Assembly (NCBI GenBank): GCA_937900755.1
Contig: CALCDN010000272.1
Span: forward strand, 1-9,197
Direction: 5' to 3'
Source: an uncultured Acetobacter sp.
GTDB taxonomy: Bacteria; Pseudomonadota; Alphaproteobacteria; Acetobacterales; Acetobacteraceae
DNA: 9,197 bases
In this document: positions 1 to 5,440 of the stretch, piece by piece
Layout of the letters: every line of letters begins with the position of its first letter
Position numbering within the stretch: the first letter of the stretch is position 1
Made by a program: the position numbers and the translations under genes
The notes under the pieces: generated by a model
What the model saw: the letters and a program-made list of their open reading frames with translations, nothing else
What the model was told of the DNA's origin: nothing
Databases searched by the model: none

Positions 1-1
1 G

Positions 2-589
2 AGCCAGGGCGAGGTCGTGGGCGCGGGTGATGGCGTTTTGTGCATGGCCCGCTCCTGGCCCGGTCAGGCCATGACCTTGTGGCGGGACCACGAGCGCTTC
101 CGCCAGACCTATTTTACCACATGCCCCGGCCGCTACTTTTCGGGTGATGGCGCCCGGCGGGAAGCGGATGGCTATTTCTGGATTACGGGCCGCGTGGATG
201 ACGTGGTCAATGTTTCGGGCCACCGGATCGGCACGGCGGAAATTGAGGATGCCGTGGCAACCGATGCCGAGGTGGTGGAAAGTGCCGCCGTGGGCGTTCC
301 ACACGACCTGAAGGGCCAGGGGCTGGTGGTGTTTGTTGTGCCCCGCACGGAAGGTAGCCTGGACCCCGCCGCCGTGCGCCGCGCCATTGCCGATGGGGTG
401 GGCCGCTATGCGGTGCCCGAGCGGATCTATGTTGTGCGTGACCTGCCCAAAACCCGCTCTGGCAAGATTGTCCGCCGCCTGCTGCGCAAGATCGCAGCAC
501 ATGACCTGAGCAATCTGGGCGACCTTTCCACCCTGTCCGACCCGGATATTGTGGAGGAAATTATCGCACAGGTGGCCGGGCAGGGCTGA
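2..589 (+). CDS. acs: Acetyl-CoA synthetase (AMP-forming), C-terminal part, truncated by window edge
   Basis: Activates acetate with ATP and CoA to acetyl-CoA via acetyl-AMP, in the cytoplasm. The reading frame is open from base 2, so the gene starts before the window; about 195 C-terminal residues are present against roughly 650 in the whole family. Visible motifs are WPGQAMTLWRDHERF, then YFSGDGARREADGYFWITGR (adenylation core), then the hinge and C-terminal domain VDDVVNVSGHRIGTAEIE. The near-terminal PKTRSGKIVRR contains the catalytic lysine (codon at 464-466), which in Salmonella Acs (Lys609) is the site of regulatory acetylation. The tail RKIAAHDLSNLGDLSTLSDP is typical of acetyl- rather than propionyl-CoA synthetases. 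It ends with TGA and converges on the DUF1653 gene 30 bp away. The annotation is firm; only the N-terminal part is unseen. Confidence 0.96.
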   Translation, partial: SQGEVVGAGDGVLCMARSWPGQAMTLWRDHERFRQTYFTTCPGRYFSGDGARREADGYFWITGRVDDVVNVSGHRIGTAEIEDAVATDAEVVESAAVGVPHDLKGQGLVVFVVPRTEGSLDPAAVRRAIADGVGRYAVPERIYVVRDLPKTRSGKIVRRLLRKIAAHDLSNLGDLSTLSDPDIVEEIIAQVAGQG

Positions 590-600
590 GCGGGCCTTGC

Positions 601-632
601 CCGTGGCGCGTGGGTCCACCTATGCGCCACGG
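601..632. repeat. Inverted repeat at convergent gene ends, possible factor-assisted terminator
   Basis: CCGTGGCGC (601-609) is perfectly complementary to GCGCCACGG (624-632), giving a 9-bp GC-rich stem with a 14-nt loop. It lies 12 nt after the acetyl-CoA synthetase stop and includes the DUF1653 stop codon (620-622) in its loop. No T-tract follows on either strand, so it is not a canonical rho-independent terminator. A shared pause, RNA-end protection or rho-assisted termination site for two convergent genes is an inference from position only. Confidence 0.45.
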
Positions 633-880
633 CCTTGCTGTTCATCTTCCACAAAGGCAAACCGTGGGGCGCCATGCACGCTTTGCAGCCACATGGCCAG
701 TGGGCGCACCCAGTAGGTTCCCTGTGCATCGCACCGGTAAGTGACCAGCCATTCCTCTGTCTCGCTGTGGCGCCCCACGCAGAGAACCGTGTACAGTCCG
801 CCCTTGTAATGGCGGTAGAGGCCGGGCCTTGGGTGTTCAGGAGGGGCTTGGGTGGTATTTTGGCTTGTCTGTTCGGACAT
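620..880 (-). CDS. DUF1653 domain protein
   Basis: An 86-residue cytoplasmic protein of unknown function. After a polar, probably disordered start (residues 1-18), residues 19-75 carry the DUF1653 pattern: PGLYRHYKGGLY, then GRHSETEEWLVTY, then WVRPLAMWLQSV and PRF. Known members are about 60-90 residues, so the length is normal and the domain complete. The ATG at 878-880 has a GGAG 12 nt upstream, a somewhat long spacing. The gene is divergent from the secreted-protein gene at 935 and convergent with acetyl-CoA synthetase, so it is probably monocistronic. Family assignment is confident; no biochemical role can be inferred from the sequence or neighbours. Confidence 0.88.
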   Translation of the reverse strand: MSEQTSQNTTQAPPEHPRPGLYRHYKGGLYTVLCVGRHSETEEWLVTYRCDAQGTYWVRPLAMWLQSVHGAPRFAFVEDEQQGRGA

Positions 881-895
881 GCTTGGGCTCTACTC

Positions 896-906
896 CACTT
901 GAAGTG
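896..906. promoter_or_regulatory. Palindrome in a divergent intergenic region (operator-like)
   Basis: CACTT-G-AAGTG is an 11-base perfect palindrome with a single central base, in the 54-bp gap between the divergent DUF1653 gene and the secreted-protein gene. Such placement would suit a regulator acting on both promoters. No clear -35/-10 pair was seen beside it, and a palindrome this short can occur by chance. Confidence 0.2.
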
Positions 907-934
907 ACGTGTCGGTCGGCTGGAATAAGGAATT

Positions 935-1522
935 GTGCGTTTGAAGCATCAAGTGGGGTTGTATTGTGTGTTGGCGGGCTTGTCTGCCCTGCCCTGTGGT
1001 GTTCCCGGCTATGCGGCGGGGCATGGCACAAGCGTGCCCCAGGCAGAGGGTCCGGCACATGCCGCAGGTATGCCCGTGGCCCTGACCGACCAGCGTGGCA
1101 GCGCGCTGGACAGTGCCGCCCGCGTGCTGAACACGGACGACCTGGCTGCTGCTGCCCGCCATAATGACAAACCGCTGGTGCTCGTAGGGTCTGCTCCCCT
1201 GTCGGCCAATGGCAAGAACATGGCGCTTTTTGTGCAGGTGCAGGCGGCCAGCCTGTGCGGCTCCGCCGGGTGCTCCACGGATGTCTATCTCAGGCGGAAC
1301 GGCGCATGGGCCAAGGTGCTGGATTCCGTAAGCGGGCCCATTGCGCTGCTTCCCACAACACATGGGGGGTTCAGGGATATTCTGGTGGATGGTTCGGACC
1401 GCTGGGTGTGGAAAAACAATACCTATGTGGACACGCTGGTGGCGCAGGATGTACCGGGGCTCAAGGCCTCGGTTGAGGACCATCAGGCGCAGATGAACCA
1501 ACAGCCCGACACCAGCCGGTAA
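935..1522 (+). CDS. Secreted protein of unknown function
   Basis: A 195-residue protein I cannot assign to a named family. The N-terminus MRLKHQVGLYCVLAGLSALP looks like a Sec signal peptide, with likely cleavage near residues 27-29 (PGYAA|GHG), so the mature protein should be periplasmic or extracellular. The mature part has a low-complexity linker, then a probably beta-rich domain (about residues 80-168) containing CGSAGC (Cys108 and Cys113, a potential disulfide), DVYLRRNGAWAKVL, GGFRDILVDG and DRWVWKNNTYV. This alternation of short strands and aromatic turns resembles repeat-type periplasmic domains, but that is only an impression. The start is GTG at 935, supported by TAAGGA just upstream. 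The next gene begins 6 nt after the stop, so the two are probably co-transcribed. Confidence 0.78.
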   Translation: MRLKHQVGLYCVLAGLSALPCGVPGYAAGHGTSVPQAEGPAHAAGMPVALTDQRGSALDSAARVLNTDDLAAAARHNDKPLVLVGSAPLSANGKNMALFVQVQAASLCGSAGCSTDVYLRRNGAWAKVLDSVSGPIALLPTTHGGFRDILVDGSDRWVWKNNTYVDTLVAQDVPGLKASVEDHQAQMNQQPDTSR

Positions 1523-1528
1523 CCCGTC

Positions 1529-1822
1529 ATGGCGCAAGATGACGGAAGCATCCGGCTGACCCTGATCAAGACCGGGGCCACTGTGGGCTTGACGGCCATT
1601 CTGGTTTTTTTGCTGCGTGCGATGCTGGGTTTTCTGCCCCGGCTGGACGCCATGAGCGGTGGGCACTGGGGGGGCGATATCCTGCGTTTTCTGGCCGCCA
1701 ACGGGCAGGCCCAGACCCAGCAGGGCGTAGCCATTGCCATGATCGTGGCGTGTCTTGTTCTGGCCGTGCTGTTCGTGCACGTCGCTGAACGTCTGCTCCG
1801 GCACAGGCGCTCCAACCGCTAG
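1529..1822 (+). CDS. Small two-helix inner-membrane protein
   Basis: A 97-residue protein with two predicted transmembrane helices, about residues 15-37 (GATVGLTAILVFLLRAMLGF) and 67-84 (VAIAMIVACLVLAVLFVH), joined by a 30-residue polar loop. The C-terminus ERLLRHRRSNR is strongly basic, so by the positive-inside rule both ends are probably cytoplasmic with the loop in the periplasm. It starts 6 nt after the stop of the secreted-protein gene and has only a weak ribosome site, which suggests translational coupling. I do not recognise the family. Working with the upstream secreted protein is an inference from this spacing. Confidence 0.72.
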   Translation: MAQDDGSIRLTLIKTGATVGLTAILVFLLRAMLGFLPRLDAMSGGHWGGDILRFLAANGQAQTQQGVAIAMIVACLVLAVLFVHVAERLLRHRRSNR

Positions 1823-1866
1823 CGGGCGGAGTGGCGCAACACTTGCCCCGGCCTGCATCGCCAGGG

Positions 1867-2829
1867 TTAAAGCGTGAGGGCAGGCAGGGGGGAGAGGCCT
1901 TTATCGGCCGCCTCTTGCGACCAGAAGAACGTCAGCTCGTGTTTGTTGTGCGCCAGGTGGGCGAGTGCGCCACCAGGTATGGCTTCAAACGCGGCCACGG
2001 TTTCATGGTCGGTTTCGCCCTGAAATTTGACTGTCAGCACAATGTTTTTGGTCTGCCCCGCATCAATCCATGCGCGGGTCAGGCGCAGCAGGCGCTGGGG
2101 GTAGGCGATAATATCGGAAAAACCCCAGGCCGTGGCCGGGAGTTGCTTCGGGTCCAGCCCAAAGGCGCTGGCCTGCTGGAAACTGACCCCCGGCATGGCC
2201 TCGACCGAGGGGGCCAGAGGCGCGCGGTCAAACGCGGTTACCTGCGCGCCAAGGCTTGCCAGCGCCCATGTCCACCCACCCGGTGTGGCGCCCAGGTCAT
2301 AACAGCGCTCACCCGCGGAGGGCCAGCGGCCAAGCCGGGTGCAGGCTTCCCAGAGTTTGAGGTAGGCGCGCGAGGGTGGGCCTGTCCGGTTTTCCACAAA
2401 TTCGGGCGCGCCATTAACAAACGGGCTGCTTTTGGTGGCCGAGAACAGCCGGGTTGATGTGTCCCTCAAGGTCCATGCGCCCAGCGGGCTGGTGGGGGCG
2501 AGCGTGGGAAAAACCAGGGGGGCTGCCTTGACCGGTGGCAGTTTTTGCACAATCAGCCCGGCGCGGCGGAAGTTGTCCACCGCATACAGGCTCCAGTTGC
2601 GCTGGATGGCCCGCAGCGTATCGGATGCATTGCGGATGGAGGTAATGCTGGCGCGTTGCGGCGCGGTCCATATATCCAGCGCCCAGGGGGAATAGACCGG
2701 TTTGTGGGTGGAAAGGGCCAGCATGCCATGCCAGTCCGCAACCTCGACGCCGCGCAGCAGCAGGTCTTCTTGTAAAACGTGTTTCAGCCCGTCCGCGGCC
2801 AGCCAGGCACCCTGTATGGAGGTGCTCAT
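1867..2829 (-). CDS. rlmM: RlmM-type 23S rRNA (cytidine-2'-O)-methyltransferase
   Basis: Predicted SAM-dependent 2'-O-ribose methyltransferase of the COG2933/RlmM family; the E. coli enzyme modifies C2498 of 23S rRNA in the peptidyl-transferase region. The product has 320 residues, somewhat shorter than E. coli RlmM (about 366). The N-terminal half is the divergent THUMP-like RNA-binding region. The C-terminal Rossmann domain (about residues 150-305) has SRAYLKLWEA, the SAM loop DLGATPGGW (178-186), and a plausible K-D-K-E catalytic tetrad: Lys158, Asp239 (FSDIIAYP), Lys268 (LTVKFQG) and Glu298 (NKHELTFFW). The start ATG overlaps the stop of the DUF423 gene as ATGA (2826-2829), so translation is probably coupled. 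It converges on the small membrane-protein gene, with 44 bp between stops and no clear terminator. Exact target nucleotide in this organism is inferred from the family. Confidence 0.87.
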   Translation of the reverse strand: MSTSIQGAWLAADGLKHVLQEDLLLRGVEVADWHGMLALSTHKPVYSPWALDIWTAPQRASITSIRNASDTLRAIQRNWSLYAVDNFRRAGLIVQKLPPVKAAPLVFPTLAPTSPLGAWTLRDTSTRLFSATKSSPFVNGAPEFVENRTGPPSRAYLKLWEACTRLGRWPSAGERCYDLGATPGGWTWALASLGAQVTAFDRAPLAPSVEAMPGVSFQQASAFGLDPKQLPATAWGFSDIIAYPQRLLRLTRAWIDAGQTKNIVLTVKFQGETDHETVAAFEAIPGGALAHLAHNKHELTFFWSQEAADKGLSPLPALTL

Positions 2830-3212
2830 GTCCGGCGCATCCAGCTCACGGCCAGCACCAGCCAGGAAATAATGAGGATACTGCCGCCAATGGGGGCGAC
2901 ATGGCTGCCATGGTGGCCGGTAAAGGCTGTGTCGTACACACCACTACAGAACATGACCGTACCCGCCAGCACACCGCAGCCCCCGGCCAGAAGCACGCGG
3001 TTGGTGCGCTCGCGCAATCCAAGACCAAGGGCCAGAAGGGCTATGCCCTGCCACATTTGCATATCCATGGCGCTGCGCGCCATGATCCGCCCGCCCTCGG
3101 CAAAGTAACGGTCGGGCAGGTGTGCGGTCAAAGCACCCATGATGGTGCCCGTGGCGACAAGAAGCGCACCACATATCCGCCACAGACGTGTAAGAGAGTG
3201 TTCTGTCAGCAT
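2826..3212 (-). CDS. ygdD: DUF423 (YgdD-like) membrane protein
   Basis: A 128-residue inner-membrane protein with four predicted helices, about residues 10-29, 53-68, 73-92 and 106-124. DUF423 landmarks are visible: GALLVATGTIMGALTAHLP near the start, MQMWQGIALLALGLGL in the middle, the turn FCSGVYDTAF, and the C-terminal PIGGSILIISWLVLAVSW. The length is normal for the family, whose function is unknown. Its TGA overlaps the ATG of rlmM by four bases. E. coli has the same order (gcvA-ygdD-rlmM), so this is a widely kept gene pair. No Shine-Dalgarno sequence precedes its ATG, and a possible promoter lies so close that the transcript could be leaderless. It is divergent from the adenosyltransferase gene. 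Confidence 0.9.
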   Translation of the reverse strand: MLTEHSLTRLWRICGALLVATGTIMGALTAHLPDRYFAEGGRIMARSAMDMQMWQGIALLALGLGLRERTNRVLLAGGCGVLAGTVMFCSGVYDTAFTGHHGSHVAPIGGSILIISWLVLAVSWMRRT

Positions 3213-3219
3213 ACTGGGG

Positions 3220-3248
3220 TGTATAGGCGTGTCTGCCGCAAACGGGAA
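3220..3248 (-). promoter_or_regulatory. Candidate promoter for the ygdD-rlmM pair, possibly leaderless
   Basis: On the minus strand TTCCCG (3248-3243) and TATACA (3225-3220) are separated by exactly 17 nt. The -10 box matches the consensus at four of six positions and the -35 box at three of six. Only 7 nt separate the -10 box from the DUF423 ATG at 3212, so transcription would begin at or one base before the start codon. The absence of a Shine-Dalgarno sequence fits this, but the boxes are modest matches. Confidence 0.3.
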
Positions 3249-3352
3249 TAGTGCAGGACGGGTGTACCTCCGATTTTGGTGTCGGCAACGCCGGGAGCCA
3301 TGATGCGTTTGTGTCGGATGATAAAAAATCTTGGTGTCAGGGGGGCAGGGGC

Positions 3353-3931
3353 ATGAGCATACGGATTGATAAGGTGGTTACCCGAGGCGGTGATGGCGGG
3401 CAGACATCGCTTGGTGATGGCACGCGCGTTACCAAGGACCATGCCCGCATAGAGGTGCTTGGAACACTTGATGAGATCAACGCCCTGGTCGGGCTGGTGC
3501 GGGCGCACACCCCGGCCGGGGACGACGTGGCCCACCAGCTGACCATGGTGCAGAACCTGCTGTTTGATATGGGGGCCGATCTCTGCCTGCCCGAGGAAGG
3601 CCCCATGGCCGAACGCGCCCACCGTGTGGAAGAGGCGGCCCTGATGGTGATCGAGCGCGGGCTGGAAGAGCTGCGAATACGCCAAAGGCCCCTTTCGGGG
3701 TTTGTGCTGCCCGGTGGCTCCGTGGCGGCGGGGTGGGCGCATCTGACCCGCACACAGGTGCGCAGGGCTGAGCGGCGCATAGTGGGGCTGGCCAGGCTGG
3801 AGCGGGTTAATCCCGTTTTGCTTAAAATACTGAACAGGCTGTCTGATTACTTTTTTGTGCTTGCCCGCCATTTCAATCATGACGGACAGACGGACGTGGT
3901 CTGGCAGCCTGTGCCAAAAGGCGAAAAATAG
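3353..3931 (+). CDS. PduO-type corrinoid (cob(I)alamin) adenosyltransferase
   Basis: Transfers the 5'-deoxyadenosyl group of ATP to cob(I)alamin or a late corrinoid precursor, forming coenzyme B12. The 192-residue product is full length for the family. Motifs in order: IDKVVTRGGDGGQTSLGDG (N-terminal ATP-binding loop, residues 5-23), GTLDEINALVGL (37-48), FVLPGGS (117-123), VRRAERRIV (136-144, with the conserved Arg/Glu ATP contacts), and NRLSDYFFVLAR (161-172). The usual loop motif is TRTGD; this one reads TRGGD. The frame is open back to an ATG at 3251, but MSIRIDKV at 3353 is the usual family start and follows a purine-rich GGGGCAGGGG. A weak TTGGTG-17 nt-CATGAT promoter (3276-3304) is possible. 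No B12 riboswitch is seen and no other corrinoid gene is nearby, so the cofactor's user is elsewhere. Confidence 0.93.
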   Translation: MSIRIDKVVTRGGDGGQTSLGDGTRVTKDHARIEVLGTLDEINALVGLVRAHTPAGDDVAHQLTMVQNLLFDMGADLCLPEEGPMAERAHRVEEAALMVIERGLEELRIRQRPLSGFVLPGGSVAAGWAHLTRTQVRRAERRIVGLARLERVNPVLLKILNRLSDYFFVLARHFNHDGQTDVVWQPVPKGEK

Positions 3932-3937
3932 CCCCGG

Positions 3938-3974
3938 ACCATACAACCCCTTGGAAAAAGAGGGGGTGTGTGGT
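3938..3974. repeat. Long imperfect stem-loop downstream of the adenosyltransferase gene
   Basis: ACCATACAACCCC (3938-3950) pairs with GGGGTGTGTGGT (3963-3974) as a 12-bp stem with one bulged A (3946), one G-U pair and a 12-nt loop. It starts 7 nt after the adenosyltransferase stop. No T-tract follows, so a simple intrinsic terminator is not supported. mRNA 3'-end protection or factor-dependent termination are possible. Confidence 0.4.
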
Positions 3975-3991
3975 ATAGATCGCCATAGCAG

Positions 3992-4012
3992 ACATTGCCT
4001 GCGCGGCAATGT
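3992..4012. repeat. Perfect 8-bp inverted repeat with 5-nt loop
   Basis: ACATTGCC (3992-3999) and GGCAATGT (4005-4012) are exact reverse complements around TGCGC. It follows the imperfect stem-loop at 3938-3974 by 17 nt and is followed by GTAAAATATC rather than a T-run. It could act as a second hairpin at the end of the adenosyltransferase transcript or as a protein-binding palindrome for the gene beginning at 4168. Confidence 0.4.
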
Positions 4013-4167
4013 GTAAAATATCCTGCTGCCGGTGCTGCGGCCATATTTCTGTTTTTATCATGCAATCGGGTAATAAAACGGCCGCAAGGCCCCTGATGTT
4101 ACCCTGACGGATAAAAACACACTTGGTTTTCTGGCAGCTTTTAAACAGACCATAAAATATCTGAAAC
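4013..4167 (+). promoter_or_regulatory. AT-richer upstream region of the coiled-coil gene
   Basis: This non-coding stretch is visibly more AT-rich than its surroundings. It holds a nested imperfect inverted repeat (CGGCC 4038-4042 with GGCCG 4080-4084; GTTTTTAT 4051-4058 with ATAAAAC 4073-4079). TAAAATATC occurs twice (4014-4022 and 4153-4161). The second copy gives a -10-like TAAAAT 9 nt before the GTG at 4168, but no good -35 element lies at the proper distance. A promoter must be somewhere here, because the next gene is over 230 bp from the previous one. Its exact elements cannot be fixed by eye. Confidence 0.3.
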
Positions 4168-4851
4168 GTGACATCTGAATTCATGAATACATCATCTTTT
4201 CTGTCTTCCCCCGTAGCAGACAGGGATAATGAGGAAGGGCTTGAAGAAGCGTCCATGCGTAACGCACTGGAACGCATTGGACATTCCGCCCGTTCCCGCC
4301 CGTCTGCCACTGCCGTGCAACCTCGCCCCGCTGCCGAAAACGCAAACAACAAGCGCCGTCGCTTTGTGCGTGACGGAGAGGTGCAGGTGGAAAAACATTC
4401 GCTTGCACGCACAACACCGCGCACGGTTGCCCTGCCGCGTGTTGCGGGCACGTCCCGCGCCGTGCATTTTAACGAAGAAGACAACAGCGAACTCTCTCGC
4501 CTGCGCCGCCATCTGGCCGAAGAAAAACTGAAGGTGGAAGAGGGCGAACGGCAACTGGCCGACCTGCTGGCCACCCAGCGCGGGTTGACCACGCGCATTG
4601 GCCATGCGGACGCCCTGATTGCCGAACAGAAGACCAGACTGGCCGAGCGTGAAGCGGAACTGGCCCTGGCCGGGCGCGAAATCCGTGCCGGACGCCGCCA
4701 GATGGAAGAACTGGAGGCGGAAATGGGAGACCTGCGCCGCCAGCTTGACGCCAGACCCCGTGGCCGCCCCCGCAAGGAGACGGAACAGGCGGATGTCGTG
4801 GTGGCGGAGGTTGCGGCGGAACCCCAGCCTGTTAAATGGTGGAAAGACTAA
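4168..4851 (+). CDS. Coiled-coil protein with AT-hook-like motif, function unknown
   Basis: A 227-residue soluble protein with no enzyme domain that I recognise. Residues 1-60 are polar and probably disordered. A basic patch KRRRFVRDGEVQVEK lies at 63-76, followed by a Ser/Thr/Pro-rich linker. About residues 105-196 form a long, highly charged, heptad-rich coiled coil (RRHLAEEKLKVEEGERQLAD onward). It ends in RPRGRPRK (196-203), an AT-hook-like element with a central GRP that would suit minor-groove binding to AT-rich DNA, and then an acidic/Pro tail ending PVKWWKD. Start is GTG at 4168 or ATG at 4183; neither has a strong ribosome site. The Glu/Arg-rich composition favours a dimeric DNA-associated or scaffold protein, but this is inference. 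The basic patch plus a VKWW tail recalls unnamed alphaproteobacterial proteins, from memory only. Confidence 0.8.
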   Translation: MTSEFMNTSSFLSSPVADRDNEEGLEEASMRNALERIGHSARSRPSATAVQPRPAAENANNKRRRFVRDGEVQVEKHSLARTTPRTVALPRVAGTSRAVHFNEEDNSELSRLRRHLAEEKLKVEEGERQLADLLATQRGLTTRIGHADALIAEQKTRLAEREAELALAGREIRAGRRQMEELEAEMGDLRRQLDARPRGRPRKETEQADVVVAEVAAEPQPVKWWKD

Positions 4852-4883
4852 CCCCTGGACCCTCTTTCATGGGGCAACCTGAA

Positions 4884-5351
4884 ATGAAGAACAGGGTAGC
4901 AACGCCCGCGCTTGCTTTTCTGGTTCTGGATGTGGCCGTCGGGGTGGCGTGGATGCTGCTGCCTCCGGTGGTCATGGGGTTTGTTGGCCTGCTGCAAGAT
5001 GTGTTTGGTGTGCTGGTGCTGCCATTCAGCTTTCTGTTCGGGCTGGCTGGCTGGTCGTCTGACCTGTCCTCCCTTTCCAGCGTGCAGGATGGTCTGGCGC
5101 CGCAGGTCGCCAGCCACCCCCTTTATGGCATTATGGCCGCAGGGCTGGTGGGTGTTGGCGGTGTGTGCTCCGTCCTGGCGTGCAACACGCCAGAAGGGGC
5201 GCGGGTCGAGCGTATTGCCGCCCCTGTCTTGACCGGCCTTGCCATGGTCATGGTTGGGTGGGACCCCGGGTTGGTTGTTCTGCCTGCGTTTATTTTGCAA
5301 ATACTGTGCTTTTGGTATCCAAAACTGGCCTTTTCCCTGCGTAAGCAGTAA
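4884..5351 (+). CDS. Multi-helix inner-membrane protein of unknown function
   Basis: A 155-residue hydrophobic protein, not recognised. From the chosen start (MKNRVATPALAFLVLDVAVG) predicted membrane segments are about 8-28, 29-55 (possibly a helix and a re-entrant part), 81-100, 111-125 and 127-147. The loop WSSDLSSLSSVQDGLAPQ at 57-74 is polar, and the end FSLRKQ is basic. Upstream starts in the same frame exist at 4836 (overlapping the previous gene by 16 bases) and at 4869. ATG 4884 was preferred because it puts a positively charged end directly before the first helix and has GGGG 9 nt upstream. It follows the coiled-coil gene by 32 bp and precedes a terminator, so the two probably form an operon; any shared role is unknown. 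Confidence 0.75.
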   Translation: MKNRVATPALAFLVLDVAVGVAWMLLPPVVMGFVGLLQDVFGVLVLPFSFLFGLAGWSSDLSSLSSVQDGLAPQVASHPLYGIMAAGLVGVGGVCSVLACNTPEGARVERIAAPVLTGLAMVMVGWDPGLVVLPAFILQILCFWYPKLAFSLRKQ

Positions 5352-5360
5352 AGGCGCGTT

Positions 5361-5393
5361 CTGCATTTACACAAAATGTGTAACAGGTTTTTT
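5361..5393 (+). terminator. Rho-independent terminator of the 4168-5351 unit
   Basis: TTACACA (5367-5373) pairs perfectly with TGTGTAA (5377-5383) around an AAA loop. CTG (5361-5363) and CAG (5384-5386) can extend the base after a 3-nt bulge. Six T residues follow at 5388-5393. It lies 9 nt after the membrane-protein stop. The stem is AT-rich but the T-tract is well placed. Confidence 0.7.
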
Positions 5394-5402
5394 GCAATGG
5401 AC

Positions 5403-5427
5403 CGAAGGCAGGGTTTATGTGCCTTCG
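5403..5427. repeat. Perfect 8-bp hairpin downstream of the FAD oxidoreductase gene
   Basis: CGAAGGCA (5403-5410) pairs exactly with TGCCTTCG (5420-5427) around a 9-nt loop. On the minus strand it begins 14 nt beyond the oxidoreductase stop, the expected place for its terminator. However, no T-run follows in that direction, so function as an intrinsic terminator is uncertain. Confidence 0.45.
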
Positions 5428-5440
5428 ACCCCAGTGTGCA

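Noticed and set aside
890..1858. 322-residue open frame on the minus strand
   Set aside because: It lies antisense to the secreted and membrane protein genes, is rich in His/Gln/Gly/Pro without domain pattern, and overlaps two well-supported plus-strand genes. It is a high-GC shadow.
3251..3352. 34-residue N-terminal extension of the adenosyltransferase
   Set aside because: The extension is unlike family members, and MSIRIDKV at 3353 with a purine-rich ribosome site is the normal start.
3213..3352. Cobalamin riboswitch upstream of the adenosyltransferase
   Set aside because: The sequence GGGAGCCATGATGC vaguely resembles part of a B12 box, but the gap is too short and the other conserved elements are absent.
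3206..4009. 267-residue open frame on the minus strand across the adenosyltransferase
   Set aside because: It runs antisense to a confidently identified enzyme, and no motif was seen.
4131..4148. Sigma-54 type promoter (TGGCAGCTTTTAAAC)
   Set aside because: The -24 half is similar, but the -12 GC/TTGC element is missing at the required spacing.
3873..4775. 300-residue open frame on the minus strand
   Set aside because: It is antisense to the coiled-coil gene and consists largely of Ser/Arg low-complexity sequence, as expected for the complement of Glu/Arg-rich coding DNA.
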